From contig NZ_JAJAWG010000001.1 of NCBI RefSeq assembly GCF_020531905.1, positions 682,001 to 746,000 of the forward strand: DNA of 64,000 nt, read 5' to 3'. The DNA comes from Deefgea salmonis (GTDB lineage Bacteria; Pseudomonadota; Gammaproteobacteria; Burkholderiales; Chitinibacteraceae). Shown here piece after piece: positions 12,491 through 21,839 of this stretch (positions within the stretch are counted from its first letter, which is position 1; each line of letters starts with the position of its first letter). The notes under the pieces are model-generated. The model was given only the letters and a program-made list of their open reading frames with translations, searched no databases and was not told the DNA's origin. Both the position numbers and the translations under genes were made by a program.

Positions 12491-13426
12491 ATGTCGCCAC
12501 CAACACCGCACCGCCTGTTGCAACAGCTCCACGCCGCAGAACAGCAATTGAATCAAATTATCGTTGGCAAACCCCAAGCGATTCGACTCGCATTAGCGTG
12601 TATTTTGGCCCAAGGGCACTTATTAATTGAAGACATTCCTGGCGTAGGGAAAACCACATTAGCCCATGCTTTAGCACAGGTTTTGGGCTTGGCATTTGCG
12701 CGAATTCAATTTACCAGTGACTTACTACCGGCCGATTTACTCGGCGTCTCAGTGTACGAGCGCAATGAAGCGCGCTTTCATTTTCATCCCGGCCCGATTT
12801 TTACTCAAATCTTGTTAGCCGATGAAATCAACCGCGCCACCGCCAAAACGCAATCGGCCTTACTCGAAGCCATGGCCGAACGCCAAGTTACGCTCGATGG
12901 GCAAACGCATTTACTCCCCACGCCTTTCTTTGTGATTGCAACACAAAATCCACAACAGCAAATCGGTACTTTCCCTTTACCTGAATCGCAACTCGATCGA
13001 TTTTTGTTACGTATTGAGCTGGGCTACCCTAGCCCCGCCGCCGAGCGAGCCCTTCTCGAAGGGATTGACCGACAAGTTTTACTCCAACAAACAACCGCAT
13101 TACTCGACGCAGAACAACTCATCGCCGCACAAGCCGCAATACTGCAAGTCACCGTTTCATCAGCACTGCTCGATTATATTCAGGCCCTGATTGCCCACAC
13201 CCGACGCGACACGCAATTTGTATACGGTCTATCGCCGCGCGCCGCTTTAGGCTTGGTTCACGCCAGCAAAGCTTGGGCATGGCTCAATGGGCGCAGCATG
13301 GTGCTACCCGATGATGTGCAATCTGTTTTTGTCGCCGTGGCTGGCCATCGTTTAATCTCCAAACAAAGCCATCGCAATGACTTTATTGCGGCGCAGCAAA
13401 TTTTGACGCAGGTCGCCATTCCTTGA
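12491..13426 (+). CDS. MoxR-family AAA+ ATPase
   Basis: 311 residues. Walker A is GVGKTT (51-56), Walker B LLADEINRA (108-116, Asp111-Glu112), sensor 1 ATQNPQQQ and the arginine-finger region LPESQLDRFLLRI follow; the C-terminal half is the AAA lid. MoxR ATPases act as chaperones that assemble or activate metal-containing or membrane complexes, usually with DUF58/VWA partners. Here the stop overlaps the start of a DUF58 gene, which is followed by a transglutaminase-like gene: the common MoxR-DUF58-TgpA cassette. Confidence 0.92.
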   Translation: MSPPTPHRLLQQLHAAEQQLNQIIVGKPQAIRLALACILAQGHLLIEDIPGVGKTTLAHALAQVLGLAFARIQFTSDLLPADLLGVSVYERNEARFHFHPGPIFTQILLADEINRATAKTQSALLEAMAERQVTLDGQTHLLPTPFFVIATQNPQQQIGTFPLPESQLDRFLLRIELGYPSPAAERALLEGIDRQVLLQQTTALLDAEQLIAAQAAILQVTVSSALLDYIQALIAHTRRDTQFVYGLSPRAALGLVHASKAWAWLNGRSMVLPDDVQSVFVAVAGHRLISKQSHRNDFIAAQQILTQVAIP

Positions 13427-14394
13427 TTAAGTCCACGATCAATCGGCCATGGCAACGCTGGATGAATCGCCGCCACCCGGCACGCAGCGGTCCACAAGCT
13501 ATTCGCCATCAGCAACTCTATATCTTGCCGACGCGCTATGGCTTCGCTTACAGCATCATGGTGCTGACACTGCTCGTTGGGGCGTTAAACTACCAATTAA
13601 ACTTAGGTTTACTGTTTGCCTTTTTGCTGATTGGCATTGGCCAAACCGTCATGTTTAAATCGTACGCCAATCTACTTGGCCTGCGATTGGAAGTACTTCC
13701 AATATCTGCCGTTTTTGCCGGTGAACACGCGGCGGTGTTAATTCGTATTGAAAATACAAAAAATATCTCGCGCAGCCAATTGCAAGTCTCTTGCCGCCAC
13801 AGCCCCATCGCTTGGCTGGCCAACCTGCCACCTTGGGAGACACAAGACGTCACTTTACGGCTGTCATGCCCGCAGCGCGGCCTAGTCACGTTGCCGCGTT
13901 TACGGCTGGAATCAACGCAACCGCTGGCCTTGTTTTGTTGCTGGAGCTACCTAAACAGCCCGCAATCGCTGTGGGTTTATCCCGCACCAGAACAAAATCC
14001 ACCGCCACCACCGTCCCCCATCGGACGTGATCCATCGATTGGACCAACGCTGTCTAACACCAACGGCCAAGATGAATTTAATGGTTTGCGTTTATTTCAA
14101 CGCGGCGACGCCAAACATGCCATTGCGTGGAAACACAGCGCACATGGTGAGCAACTACTGGTGAAACAGTTTCAATCCCCGGCCGGGCAAAGCATTTATT
14201 TTCACTGGGAGGATGTGCGAGATTTAGCGCTTGAACCGGCTTTAAGTCGATTGTGTGCGTGGATTTTAGCCGCCCACGAACGAGACCAAGACTATGGACT
14301 TGAGCTGCCCAATGCACACTTTGCCCCAGCATCTGGCGCAATCCATCAGCAACACTGCTTGATGGCACTCGCGCAATTTAGCCCCACACAATGA
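13423..14394 (+). CDS. DUF58 domain membrane protein
   Basis: 323 residues. Two adjacent hydrophobic segments (about residues 41-77) anchor it in the inner membrane; the C-terminal part holds the DUF58 motif GLRLFQRGDAKHAIAWKHSA (about 219-238), a degenerate VWA-like region. The assigned start is a TTG at 13423 that overlaps the MoxR stop (TTGA); the next candidate is an ATG at 13462. It ends in an ATGA overlap with the transglutaminase gene, so all three are coupled. Function is presumed to be a MoxR partner in envelope assembly; this is inferred from the cassette. Confidence 0.8.
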   Translation: MIKSTINRPWQRWMNRRHPARSGPQAIRHQQLYILPTRYGFAYSIMVLTLLVGALNYQLNLGLLFAFLLIGIGQTVMFKSYANLLGLRLEVLPISAVFAGEHAAVLIRIENTKNISRSQLQVSCRHSPIAWLANLPPWETQDVTLRLSCPQRGLVTLPRLRLESTQPLALFCCWSYLNSPQSLWVYPAPEQNPPPPPSPIGRDPSIGPTLSNTNGQDEFNGLRLFQRGDAKHAIAWKHSAHGEQLLVKQFQSPAGQSIYFHWEDVRDLALEPALSRLCAWILAAHERDQDYGLELPNAHFAPASGAIHQQHCLMALAQFSPTQ

Positions 14395-16328
14395 GTATGA
14401 GCCGTCAACTGAGCCCTCAAGAACAACAGCAACTCGGTGTGCTGATGCTTTTAGTTTGCCTGCCGCATCTGATTATGCAAACCCCTTGGTTATCCGGTCT
14501 GCTAGGCTTGCTACTATTAACTTATTGTGGCTTAAGCCCCCAATGGCGCACGCAAATCCCCCGTCACTTGAGTTTATTACTGGCCATCCTTAGCTTGCTA
14601 CTCGTGAATCAAGCCTATCAAACCCTGATCGGGCGCGAAGGTGGGGTGGCCGTATTGATTGCGCTATGCATCAGTAAATTGTATGAAACACGCTCAATTC
14701 GCGATGCACATGCCATGCTATTGCTGGCATTTTTCACCACAGGGATCAGCTTTTTACACGGACAAGCGCCTTGGCAAGCGGCGCTGGCGGGCTTGGCATT
14801 ACTTGCCACGGTGAGCATTGCACTGCGTTTAGAACACAAGGTACTAACCCTAGGTATATCCATCAAGGCAGCATTCATAATTTGCTTGCAAGCAATACCC
14901 CTTGCTATTTTATTGTTTGTTTTATTCCCTCGACTACCGGCCCCACTCTGGAGTTTGCCCAACGAAAAGGCGGCTCGCACCGGTCTATCTGGGGACAAAA
15001 TGTCGCCAGGCAGCTTAAATCAATTAATCCAAGATGATCGCATCGCCTTTCGGGCTGAATTTAACGGCACCGCGCCAGCGCAAAGTCAACTGTACTGGCG
15101 CGGCCCAGTGTTCAATCAATTCGATGGCCAATCCTGGTTACCTGCCACGGCAAACTCAAGCACCCCACCGCCAATCATCGCACGCGGCCCGCAAGTCAAC
15201 TACAGCATTACCTTAGAGCCACATCAACAAAACTGGTTACTGGCACTGGATCTACCCACTCAGTTCCCACAATCGGCGATACTAAATTCGCAATTGCAAT
15301 TAATCTATCGCAACCCGATCAATCAAAGGCTGCGTTACACCGCCAGCAGCACCTTGCACTGGCAAACCTTGGGGGATACTGGCATTGCAGCGGACCTACA
15401 ACTGCCACCGTCACTGAACCCAAAAACAATCTCTCTCGCGCAAAGCTGGCGACAGCAATCCCCAGCACACCGCGTTCAATCGGGCTTGCAATGGCTAAAA
15501 ACCCAGCATTTCAGTTACACACTAACCCCGCCCTTGCTACAAAAACCAGACCGAATTGATGAATTTTTATTTGAATCAAAACAAGGCTATTGCGAGCATT
15601 ACGCCAGTGCGTTCGCCGTGCTCATGCGCGCCGCCAACGTGCCAGCACGCATCGTGACTGGCTATCAAGGTGGGCAGTTCAATCCCAATGGCAACTACTA
15701 CATGATTCGACAAGCGGATGCCCACGCTTGGGTTGAGGTTTGGCTGCCAGAGCAAGGCTGGCAGCGCGTCGATCCGACCTTTGTGGTGGCACCATCACGC
15801 ATCGAAAATGGCTTTGACAATAGTTTTGCCTATCGCGGGCAAAATGATGCGCTGCCAAGTCTATTGAGTCGCAACGCAACATTCATCAAAGCCATGCGAC
15901 TGCGTCTTGATGCGTGGGTGAATCATTGGAATCAGTGGGTCATTGCTTACGATAGTCAGCGTCAACTGAATTTACTCCAGCGCCTAGGCATTAATGACTT
16001 TCTGTCTTGGACCTTTTTGCTCTATTTCGGTGGCGGATTACTCATCATCCTTGGTGGATTTTTACTTTATTTTTTAAGCAACAATCGCGCGCCGCCCACC
16101 GACATGGCCAGTCAATTATTTGCGCGTTATTGCAAAAAATTACACCGCTATCAACTTTATAAAGCACCGCATGAAACCGCCAGCCAGTTTGCCGCACGCT
16201 GCCAAATAGCGCGCCCCGAATTGGCGGCCAGCATGATTGAGATCACCAATCTCTATTTGGCGGCACGTTATGCGCAAGACAGCAGTGCATTAGCGCAATT
16301 AAAAATCGCCATTAAACGTTTTGCTTAA
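14391..16328 (+). CDS. TgpA-like membrane transglutaminase (DUF3488/transglutaminase-like/DUF4129)
   Basis: 645 residues. Residues 15-185 contain about six hydrophobic segments (DUF3488), followed by a periplasmic transglutaminase-like domain with the triad Cys401 (GYCEHYASAF), His445 (DAHAWVEVW) and Asp461 (VDPTF). A last membrane helix at about 535-560 precedes a DUF4129-type C-terminal domain (LHRYQLYKAPHETASQFA). This is the layout of Pseudomonas TgpA, which is essential there; the physiological substrate is unknown. Start overlaps the DUF58 stop. With MoxR and DUF58 it should form an envelope-associated complex. Confidence 0.85.
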   Translation: MSMSRQLSPQEQQQLGVLMLLVCLPHLIMQTPWLSGLLGLLLLTYCGLSPQWRTQIPRHLSLLLAILSLLLVNQAYQTLIGREGGVAVLIALCISKLYETRSIRDAHAMLLLAFFTTGISFLHGQAPWQAALAGLALLATVSIALRLEHKVLTLGISIKAAFIICLQAIPLAILLFVLFPRLPAPLWSLPNEKAARTGLSGDKMSPGSLNQLIQDDRIAFRAEFNGTAPAQSQLYWRGPVFNQFDGQSWLPATANSSTPPPIIARGPQVNYSITLEPHQQNWLLALDLPTQFPQSAILNSQLQLIYRNPINQRLRYTASSTLHWQTLGDTGIAADLQLPPSLNPKTISLAQSWRQQSPAHRVQSGLQWLKTQHFSYTLTPPLLQKPDRIDEFLFESKQGYCEHYASAFAVLMRAANVPARIVTGYQGGQFNPNGNYYMIRQADAHAWVEVWLPEQGWQRVDPTFVVAPSRIENGFDNSFAYRGQNDALPSLLSRNATFIKAMRLRLDAWVNHWNQWVIAYDSQRQLNLLQRLGINDFLSWTFLLYFGGGLLIILGGFLLYFLSNNRAPPTDMASQLFARYCKKLHRYQLYKAPHETASQFAARCQIARPELAASMIEITNLYLAARYAQDSSALAQLKIAIKRFA

Positions 16329-16386
16329 TTCAAACAGATCGATTTATGATGACCGAACCCTCTTTCACTCTTTTCCATTTAAAACT

Positions 16387-17493
16387 ATGGCTCGCTATTT
16401 AACTGAACCGCAATTCGCACATCAAAATCCAGCCAAAATTGGCGTACTTTTAATCAACCTAGGCACACCAGAAGCACCCACCGCCCAAGCGGTACGCCCT
16501 TACTTAAGACAGTTTCTATCTGATCCCCGCGTGGTTGAGATTCCCAAAGCCATTTGGTGGCTCATACTCAACGGCATTATTTTGACGGTACGGCCAAAAA
16601 AAAGTGCCGAAAAATACGCCAGCATTTGGACCAAAGAAGGCTCACCACTCAAAGTCTGGACCATCAAACAAGCCAAGCTCCTTAAGGGTCAACTGGGCGA
16701 AGCATTTCCAGGGCAATTGGTGGTTGACTATGCCATGCGCTACGGCTCGCCTTCCATCGAAAGTCAAATCAGCCAATTAAAGGCACTCAATTGCAATAAA
16801 ATTATTATTGTGCCGATGTATCCACAATATGCCGCCAGCACCACCGCCAGTGTGAATGATGAGGTTTACCGTGTATTACAAAAAACACGTTTTCAACCGG
16901 CCATCCGCACCGTGGCACCTTATTACGACCATCCTCACTATATCGCCGCCTTGGCTGCGCAAGTTCGCCAGCACTGGCAAGCCAATGGCAAAGGCGAGCA
17001 CTTACTGATGAGCTTTCACGGCGTGCCGCGTTATACGCTGGAAAAAGGCGACCCATATCATTGCCATGCACTTAAAACCGGCCGTCTTTTGGCCGAAGCG
17101 CTTGATCTGACCCCCGCCCAATATACCGTTTCATTTCAATCTCGCTTTGGCAAAGCTGAATGGCTTAAACCTTATACCAGTCAGGTATTGCAACAGCTTG
17201 GCCAACAGCAACTATCACAGCTGGATGTGATCTGCCCCGGTTTTGTTGCCGACTGCTTAGAAACACTGGAAGAAATTGCCATTGAAGGCCAGCATGATTA
17301 CTTAAAAGCTGGCGGAAAAAGCTATCAGTTTATTCCTTGCCTGAACGACCATGCCAAGTGGATTTCTGCGCTCGAAGAATTGGTTCGTACCGAGCTGACA
17401 GGCTGGCTGACAAACGGCAAAGCTGAAAAAAGAAATATAGACGAATTAAATCAATCACTTAATCGATGTAAGACCATAAACGCAACAAATTGA
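16387..17493 (+). CDS. hemH: Ferrochelatase
   Basis: 368 residues; inserts Fe(II) into protoporphyrin IX in the last step of haem synthesis. Family marks: KIGVLLINLGTPEAPT (about residues 18-33), FLSDPRVVEIP, the SFHGVP block with the catalytic His (about 218-223), and VSFQSRFGKAEWLKPY. The proteobacterial length is normal. The frame is open to 16321, overlapping the upstream gene, but the ATG at 16387 (MARYLTEPQ) is the family's usual N-terminus. No haem-pathway neighbours; a short tail rich in Lys and Asn ends the protein. Confidence 0.93.
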   Translation: MARYLTEPQFAHQNPAKIGVLLINLGTPEAPTAQAVRPYLRQFLSDPRVVEIPKAIWWLILNGIILTVRPKKSAEKYASIWTKEGSPLKVWTIKQAKLLKGQLGEAFPGQLVVDYAMRYGSPSIESQISQLKALNCNKIIIVPMYPQYAASTTASVNDEVYRVLQKTRFQPAIRTVAPYYDHPHYIAALAAQVRQHWQANGKGEHLLMSFHGVPRYTLEKGDPYHCHALKTGRLLAEALDLTPAQYTVSFQSRFGKAEWLKPYTSQVLQQLGQQQLSQLDVICPGFVADCLETLEEIAIEGQHDYLKAGGKSYQFIPCLNDHAKWISALEELVRTELTGWLTNGKAEKRNIDELNQSLNRCKTINATN

Positions 17494-17562
17494 ACTTGGG
17501 GATTTTAGAAATTAACGCTACACTCTGCGGTAAGCTTAATCTTACAAAAGGGGATATACCCA

Positions 17563-18261
17563 ATGGCCACTAAACTATTCTTAGCTGAAGACGACCTGAT
17601 CTTAGCCGACGCGCTAAAATCAAGTCTTTCGCAAGCAGACTTTCAATGCGATTGCGTCAATGATGGCGCATTAGCATTACAAATTTTACTCCACAACGAC
17701 TACGATGCCGTTGTTTTGGATATCGGCCTACCAAATATGGACGGCCTGACTGTATTGCGTAATGTTCGTCAGCATAAGCCTTCTTTGCCGATTTTGATTC
17801 TAACCGCATTGGATGGTTTGGATGAACGCGTCGCAGGTTTGGATGCGGGTGCGGATGATTATTTGGCAAAACCATTTGAATTCTCTGAACTCGAAGCGCG
17901 TTTGCGTGCCCTGTTACGCCGCAGCCAAATCTTGCCACAATCAGTACAGCAGCTTGGCAATTTACGTCTTGACCGCGCCGGTCAACGTGCATGGTGCAAT
18001 GACACACCGCTGGACCTATCGGCTCGTGAATTGACTGTACTCGAAATTTTGATGTCAAACATCGATCGCGTTGTCACTAAAGAGCAAATCGTCAGCGAAT
18101 TAGGCAATGAGAACGCTGAAGTTGGCCTGAATGCAATTGAAGTGTACGTGCATCGCTTACGTAAAAAATTAGATCCAGCAGGCGTGGTGATTCGTACCAT
18201 TCGTGGTTTGGGTTATTTACTTGAAAAGCAGCAAGTCATTCCTACTGATGCGACTAACTAA
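17563..18261 (+). CDS. OmpR/PhoB-family response regulator (TctD/QseB-like)
   Basis: 232 residues. Receiver domain 1-118 with acidic pocket Glu9-Asp10-Asp11, phosphoacceptor Asp53 (VVLDIGLP) and Lys of AKPFEFSELEAR (about 105); the C-terminal winged helix includes LDLSARELTVLEILM and VHRLRKKLDPAG, the OmpR-type DNA-binding signature. A very clear Shine-Dalgarno (AAAAGGGG) lies ahead of the ATG. The kinase gene starts 14 bases before its stop. The pair resembles TctDE, but no tricarboxylate transporter is adjacent, so the signal is unknown. Confidence 0.9.
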   Translation: MATKLFLAEDDLILADALKSSLSQADFQCDCVNDGALALQILLHNDYDAVVLDIGLPNMDGLTVLRNVRQHKPSLPILILTALDGLDERVAGLDAGADDYLAKPFEFSELEARLRALLRRSQILPQSVQQLGNLRLDRAGQRAWCNDTPLDLSARELTVLEILMSNIDRVVTKEQIVSELGNENAEVGLNAIEVYVHRLRKKLDPAGVVIRTIRGLGYLLEKQQVIPTDATN

Positions 18262-19618
18262 AACTTCGCTACGACAACAATTATTGTTGTGGCTTTTACT
18301 GCCCCAGCTGGTCTTTTGCCTTGCTGGGGCAGCACTTTTTTTATCAATTACTTTGCATTATGCCGACAATGCCATTGATAAACGTCTAATCAAATCGGCC
18401 AATGCCGTCTCCAAACTCGTTCAACACCAAACGCAGATTAGCCCAGAACTCAACAGCAAAATTATCGCAACGATTGATTCGCTGGACGATCTTGAAATTT
18501 TTTCTATCCACGATAACAATCAGCGCTTAATCGCCGGCAGAGCTGATTTAGTTATGCCTCAACTATATCAACCGCAAAGCGATCCATTTTTTTATTACCA
18601 AAAAATTGACGGTCAAGAATATCGTGTATTGATGCAAAGTGACGTAGCGCAATCAAACAAAATCATACAAATCGCCTTCAATCTGCATGAACGTGACATT
18701 TACACCCGCAATATTTTTCTATCTACCGCAATCCCCTTACTCTTACTCATCATCATCACCATTTTCTTTGTTTGGTGGGGTATAGGGCGTGGTCTACGGC
18801 CGTTAGCCCAATTGCAATCCATGATGGAATTACGTAAGCCACAAGATTTATCGCCACTGGCCTTACAAGATGCACCTCGTGAACTGAATGCACTCTCGGC
18901 AGCACTGAATCATTTATTGGCGACCACCGAAGCCAGTATTGACCGGCAACGTCGATTTATTGCCGATGCAGCACACCAATTACGTACACCACTCGCAGGA
19001 CTAAAATCGCAAACTGAATTGGCCATGCGAGAAAACTCACCTGAAGGGCTGCGCGAACGGCTCAATATGGTGCATACCAGTGCCACGCGAAGTATCCATT
19101 TGGTCAATCAACTATTGACCTTGGCCCGCTCTGAACCGGGTAGCCAAACCAGCATCCCTAAAGTACATATGGATTTGGCCAAAATCATTCGCGACTTAAC
19201 CGCTGAACTCGTGCCAAGGGCTTTAGCAGCGCGGATCGATCTGGGTTGCGATTGCTTTGTGCAAGATGCGCCACTGCATGGTAACTCAGCACTCCTGAGA
19301 GAAATGTTTATTAACTTGGTTGAAAACGCCATTAAATACATTCCTCGTGATGGCAGCGTGACCGTTCGACTGACAGAAGACGAAAAAAACTACATTGTCG
19401 ACGTTGAAGACAATGGCCCGGGCATTCCGGATAGTGATAAAGATCGGGTATTTGAGCGTTTTTATCGCCGCGAGCAAACTGGTAATGGCTGCGGTCTAGG
19501 AATGGCCATTGTGCGTGAAATTGCAGAACGTCACGCCGGGAGCGTGCAATTACGCGATGCCGACCCGCATGGCTTAATTGTGCATGTGGTATTGCCAAAA
19601 ACAGAACTAAATAGCTAG
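18248..19618 (+). CDS. Sensor histidine kinase (TctE/QseC-like)
   Basis: 456 residues, partner of the response regulator just upstream (14-base overlap). Membrane helices at about 14-36 and 160-180 bracket a periplasmic sensor of about 120 residues; a HAMP-like linker follows, then the dimerisation domain with phospho-accepting His243 (DAAHQLRTPL), N box ENAIKYIP, G1 VEDNGPGIP, F box FERFYRRE and G2 GLGMAIVREIAERH. The start is the ATG at 18248; the open frame reaches back to 18203. A terminator follows at 19689-19723. The inducing signal cannot be told. Confidence 0.9.
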   Translation: MRLTKTSLRQQLLLWLLLPQLVFCLAGAALFLSITLHYADNAIDKRLIKSANAVSKLVQHQTQISPELNSKIIATIDSLDDLEIFSIHDNNQRLIAGRADLVMPQLYQPQSDPFFYYQKIDGQEYRVLMQSDVAQSNKIIQIAFNLHERDIYTRNIFLSTAIPLLLLIIITIFFVWWGIGRGLRPLAQLQSMMELRKPQDLSPLALQDAPRELNALSAALNHLLATTEASIDRQRRFIADAAHQLRTPLAGLKSQTELAMRENSPEGLRERLNMVHTSATRSIHLVNQLLTLARSEPGSQTSIPKVHMDLAKIIRDLTAELVPRALAARIDLGCDCFVQDAPLHGNSALLREMFINLVENAIKYIPRDGSVTVRLTEDEKNYIVDVEDNGPGIPDSDKDRVFERFYRREQTGNGCGLGMAIVREIAERHAGSVQLRDADPHGLIVHVVLPKTELNS

Positions 19619-19623
19619 GCCCT

Positions 19624-19676
19624 GTTGACGTTGAGTTTGCCGCCGCGCGGGCGTGATGTTCGCGACGAATCAAGGC
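19624..19676 (+). repeat. Copy 1 of a degenerate ~55-bp intergenic repeat
   Basis: Begins GTTGACGTTGA, then TTGCCGCCG, and about 25 bases later GAATCAAGGC. The same order of blocks, with small changes, occurs at 43533-43590 behind the map gene. Too short and degraded to assign to an insertion-sequence family; both copies follow a gene end. Confidence 0.4.
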
Positions 19677-19688
19677 GTAGTCAGCAAT

Positions 19689-19723
19689 AAAAAAGTCCCG
19701 CTTTTAGATGCGGGACTTTTTTT
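19689..19723. terminator. Bidirectional intrinsic terminator
   Basis: Arms AAAAAAGTCCCGC (19689-19701) and GCGGGACTTTTTTT (19710-19723) around an 8-base loop. It ends the two-component operon on the plus strand and purU on the minus strand. Confidence 0.92.
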
Positions 19724-19763
19724 GCCTAAAACACAAGCAACAAACACAAGCAATATGCAGTCA

Positions 19764-20618
19764 TCAATCAAAAATAACCGTTTTATTTGAATACACCAAA
19801 ACACGATGTTGTAAATGCCAACGCACTGCACGCGACAAGACCACGCGCTCTAAATCACGACCTTGTTGAATCAATGCTTCAACATCATCTCGATGCGAAA
19901 TTCGGTTCACATCTTGTTCAATAATTGGGCCATCATCGAGTACTTCGGTCACATAATGGCTGGTTGCACCAATTAATTTAACCCCGCGGGCAAACGCACG
20001 ATGGTAAGGCTTAGCGCCATCAAAAGCGGGCAAAAAGCTATGATGAATATTGATAATGCGCTGCGGGAATTGCGCAGTAAATTCATGGCTTAACACTTGC
20101 ATATATCGCGCCAACACAATCAAATCGATTTCTTTTTCATGCAGCAATGCCGTTTGCGCTGCCTCTGCAGCCGCTTTATTGTCTTTACCGACAGTAATAA
20201 CGTGATATTCAATCCCATAAAAATCGGCCAATGCACGGCAATCTTCGTGATTAGAAATAATTAACGGAATTTCACAATTAAACTCGCCACTTTTATGTCG
20301 ATGCAATAAATCAACTAAGCAATGATCATATTTCGAAACAAAAATAGCGACTTTTTGTGGCCGATTCGACAAGGAGACTTTCCATGTCATTTGAAAACGA
20401 TCCGCAATCGGCTGAAAAGCCGCAGCAAATGCGTTCATATCCAAAGTAAAATCAGCCAAATCCCATTCGATACGCATCAAAAACAAGCTATCGGCATTGT
20501 CTTGGTGTTGATCGGAATGAACGATATTGGCGTTATAGGTATACAAAAAATTAGCAATCGCGGCAGACAAGCCTTTTCGATCTGGGCAACTGATCAGTAG
20601 TGTCGCGGTATGAGTCAT
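19764..20618 (-). CDS. purU: Formyltetrahydrofolate deformylase
   Basis: 284 residues, standard length. It hydrolyses 10-formyl-THF to THF and formate, feeding formate to PurT (a purT gene lies 4 kb away at 24078-25283) and balancing the one-carbon pool. N-terminal ACT domain (LLISCPDRKGLSAAIANFL, residues 7-25) for Met/Gly control; C-terminal formyltransferase fold with INIHHSFLPAFDGAKPYHRA, holding the catalytic His, and the Asp in YVTEVLDDGPIIEQD. Monocistronic, minus strand, terminated at 19689-19723. Confidence 0.95.
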   Translation of the reverse strand: MTHTATLLISCPDRKGLSAAIANFLYTYNANIVHSDQHQDNADSLFLMRIEWDLADFTLDMNAFAAAFQPIADRFQMTWKVSLSNRPQKVAIFVSKYDHCLVDLLHRHKSGEFNCEIPLIISNHEDCRALADFYGIEYHVITVGKDNKAAAEAAQTALLHEKEIDLIVLARYMQVLSHEFTAQFPQRIINIHHSFLPAFDGAKPYHRAFARGVKLIGATSHYVTEVLDDGPIIEQDVNRISHRDDVEALIQQGRDLERVVLSRAVRWHLQHRVLVYSNKTVIFD

Positions 20619-20893
20619 TCGGCATCATCTTGAATAAAGTTATAATCTTATTCTAACAGCACCCAACATCAGATAACAGTCGCGCTGTTACAAGTATTGC
20701 TCTTAATCCGCCGCGAAGCGTACTTTTCACCTTCATACCCCACATCAGCGATGGTGAGCGCCCTCAGCCAAAATAAATCAGCAGATCAAAATACAATCTT
20801 GGGTTTTGAATGCATGAAAAAACCAAACGACAAAACCATCCGCGATTCAAGTGATAAACTAGCTACTTTTGTTATTCATTCATCAGCGACATC

Positions 20894-21358
20894 ATGTTCA
20901 ATATCGTTTTATTCCAACCTGAAATCCCGCCCAATACGGGCAATGTCATTCGATTGGCCGCCAACACCGGTTGCATTTTGCATCTGGTCAAACCGCTGGG
21001 CTTTCCTTTGGATGACACCAAAATGAAACGCGCCGGACTCGACTACCATGAATATGCCAATATGTTGGTCCATGAAGACTGGGATGCCTGTGTCGCGCAC
21101 TTAGCGGGTCAGCGTTTTTTTGCTGCCACCACCAAAGGCTCGCAACGCTTTGACTTATTACAGTACGAACCGGGCGATGTGTTTGTATTTGGACCAGAAA
21201 CGCGGGGCTTGCCCGCCGATTTATTGCAAACTTTTGCCGCCGATCGGCGCATCCGCGTCCCGATGCAGCCTGATAATCGCAGCTTAAATTTATCCAATAC
21301 GGTGGCAATCACCATTTATGAAGCATGGCGTCAAAACGACTTTATGGGTGGTACATAA
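20894..21358 (+). CDS. trmL: tRNA (cytidine/uridine(34)-2'-O)-methyltransferase
   Basis: 154 residues, SPOUT superfamily. It methylates the ribose of the wobble base (C34/U34) in tRNA-Leu isoacceptors. Family marks: MFNIVLFQPEIPPNTGNVIR at the N-terminus, and the C-terminal trefoil knot that binds SAM: FGPETRGLP (about residues 99-107) and the MQPDNRSLNLSNTVAITIYE block. Length equals the E. coli enzyme closely. Alone on the plus strand, divergent from purU across about 275 bases in which I recognise nothing definite. Confidence 0.95.
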   Translation: MFNIVLFQPEIPPNTGNVIRLAANTGCILHLVKPLGFPLDDTKMKRAGLDYHEYANMLVHEDWDACVAHLAGQRFFAATTKGSQRFDLLQYEPGDVFVFGPETRGLPADLLQTFAADRRIRVPMQPDNRSLNLSNTVAITIYEAWRQNDFMGGT

Positions 21359-21839
21359 AGTAATACCACTTAAAACAGCACACGCATGAACTGGGCTTGT
21401 TCGCGATCGAGAATCGTCATTCGACACCACCGCGGACAAGCGCTGATTGACCCACCAAAAATCCATTTTTCTTTTTAAATCAGCATGGCAACCCCAAATC
21501 AGCCCACTCAAACACCCCCACACCAATGACCGGCCGAAATAGTCGCCCCCTCTCAAGTCTAATACCACTAGCCCTAAATCTGAGTTAAGCCCAAGGGGAT
21601 TTACCTAGTGCTGTTGTACCCAATACGGATTTCCCCAGCTTTCATCAATAGGATCGCGGGTCTATTCTTGCATCGCCTAAGGGTGAACTCGACATTCAGG
21701 CCCCTACCCCGACTAGCGATATTGGCTTAACCGTGCAGATGCATTCAGTTGAACGCCTCTAGCATCGAATTGGTCGCTGATAACAGAAACAATCAATGAC
21801 GAGCCCATCCCTCTGATTGATGCCCCGAAGGAGTCCGAT
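21359..21839. other. Gene-free interval of 481 bases
   Basis: No credible reading frame, RNA gene or terminator with a T-tract was seen between trmL and tpiA. The stretch is C-rich on the plus strand and irregular, without long repeats. It must hold the tpiA promoter; a good Shine-Dalgarno (GAAGGAG) lies at its right end. It could be a decayed gene but no frame is recognisable. Confidence 0.5.

Noticed and set aside
17563-19618. tctDE tricarboxylate system
   Set aside because: The kinase and regulator resemble TctE/TctD, but no tctCBA transporter is adjacent, so no symbol was given.
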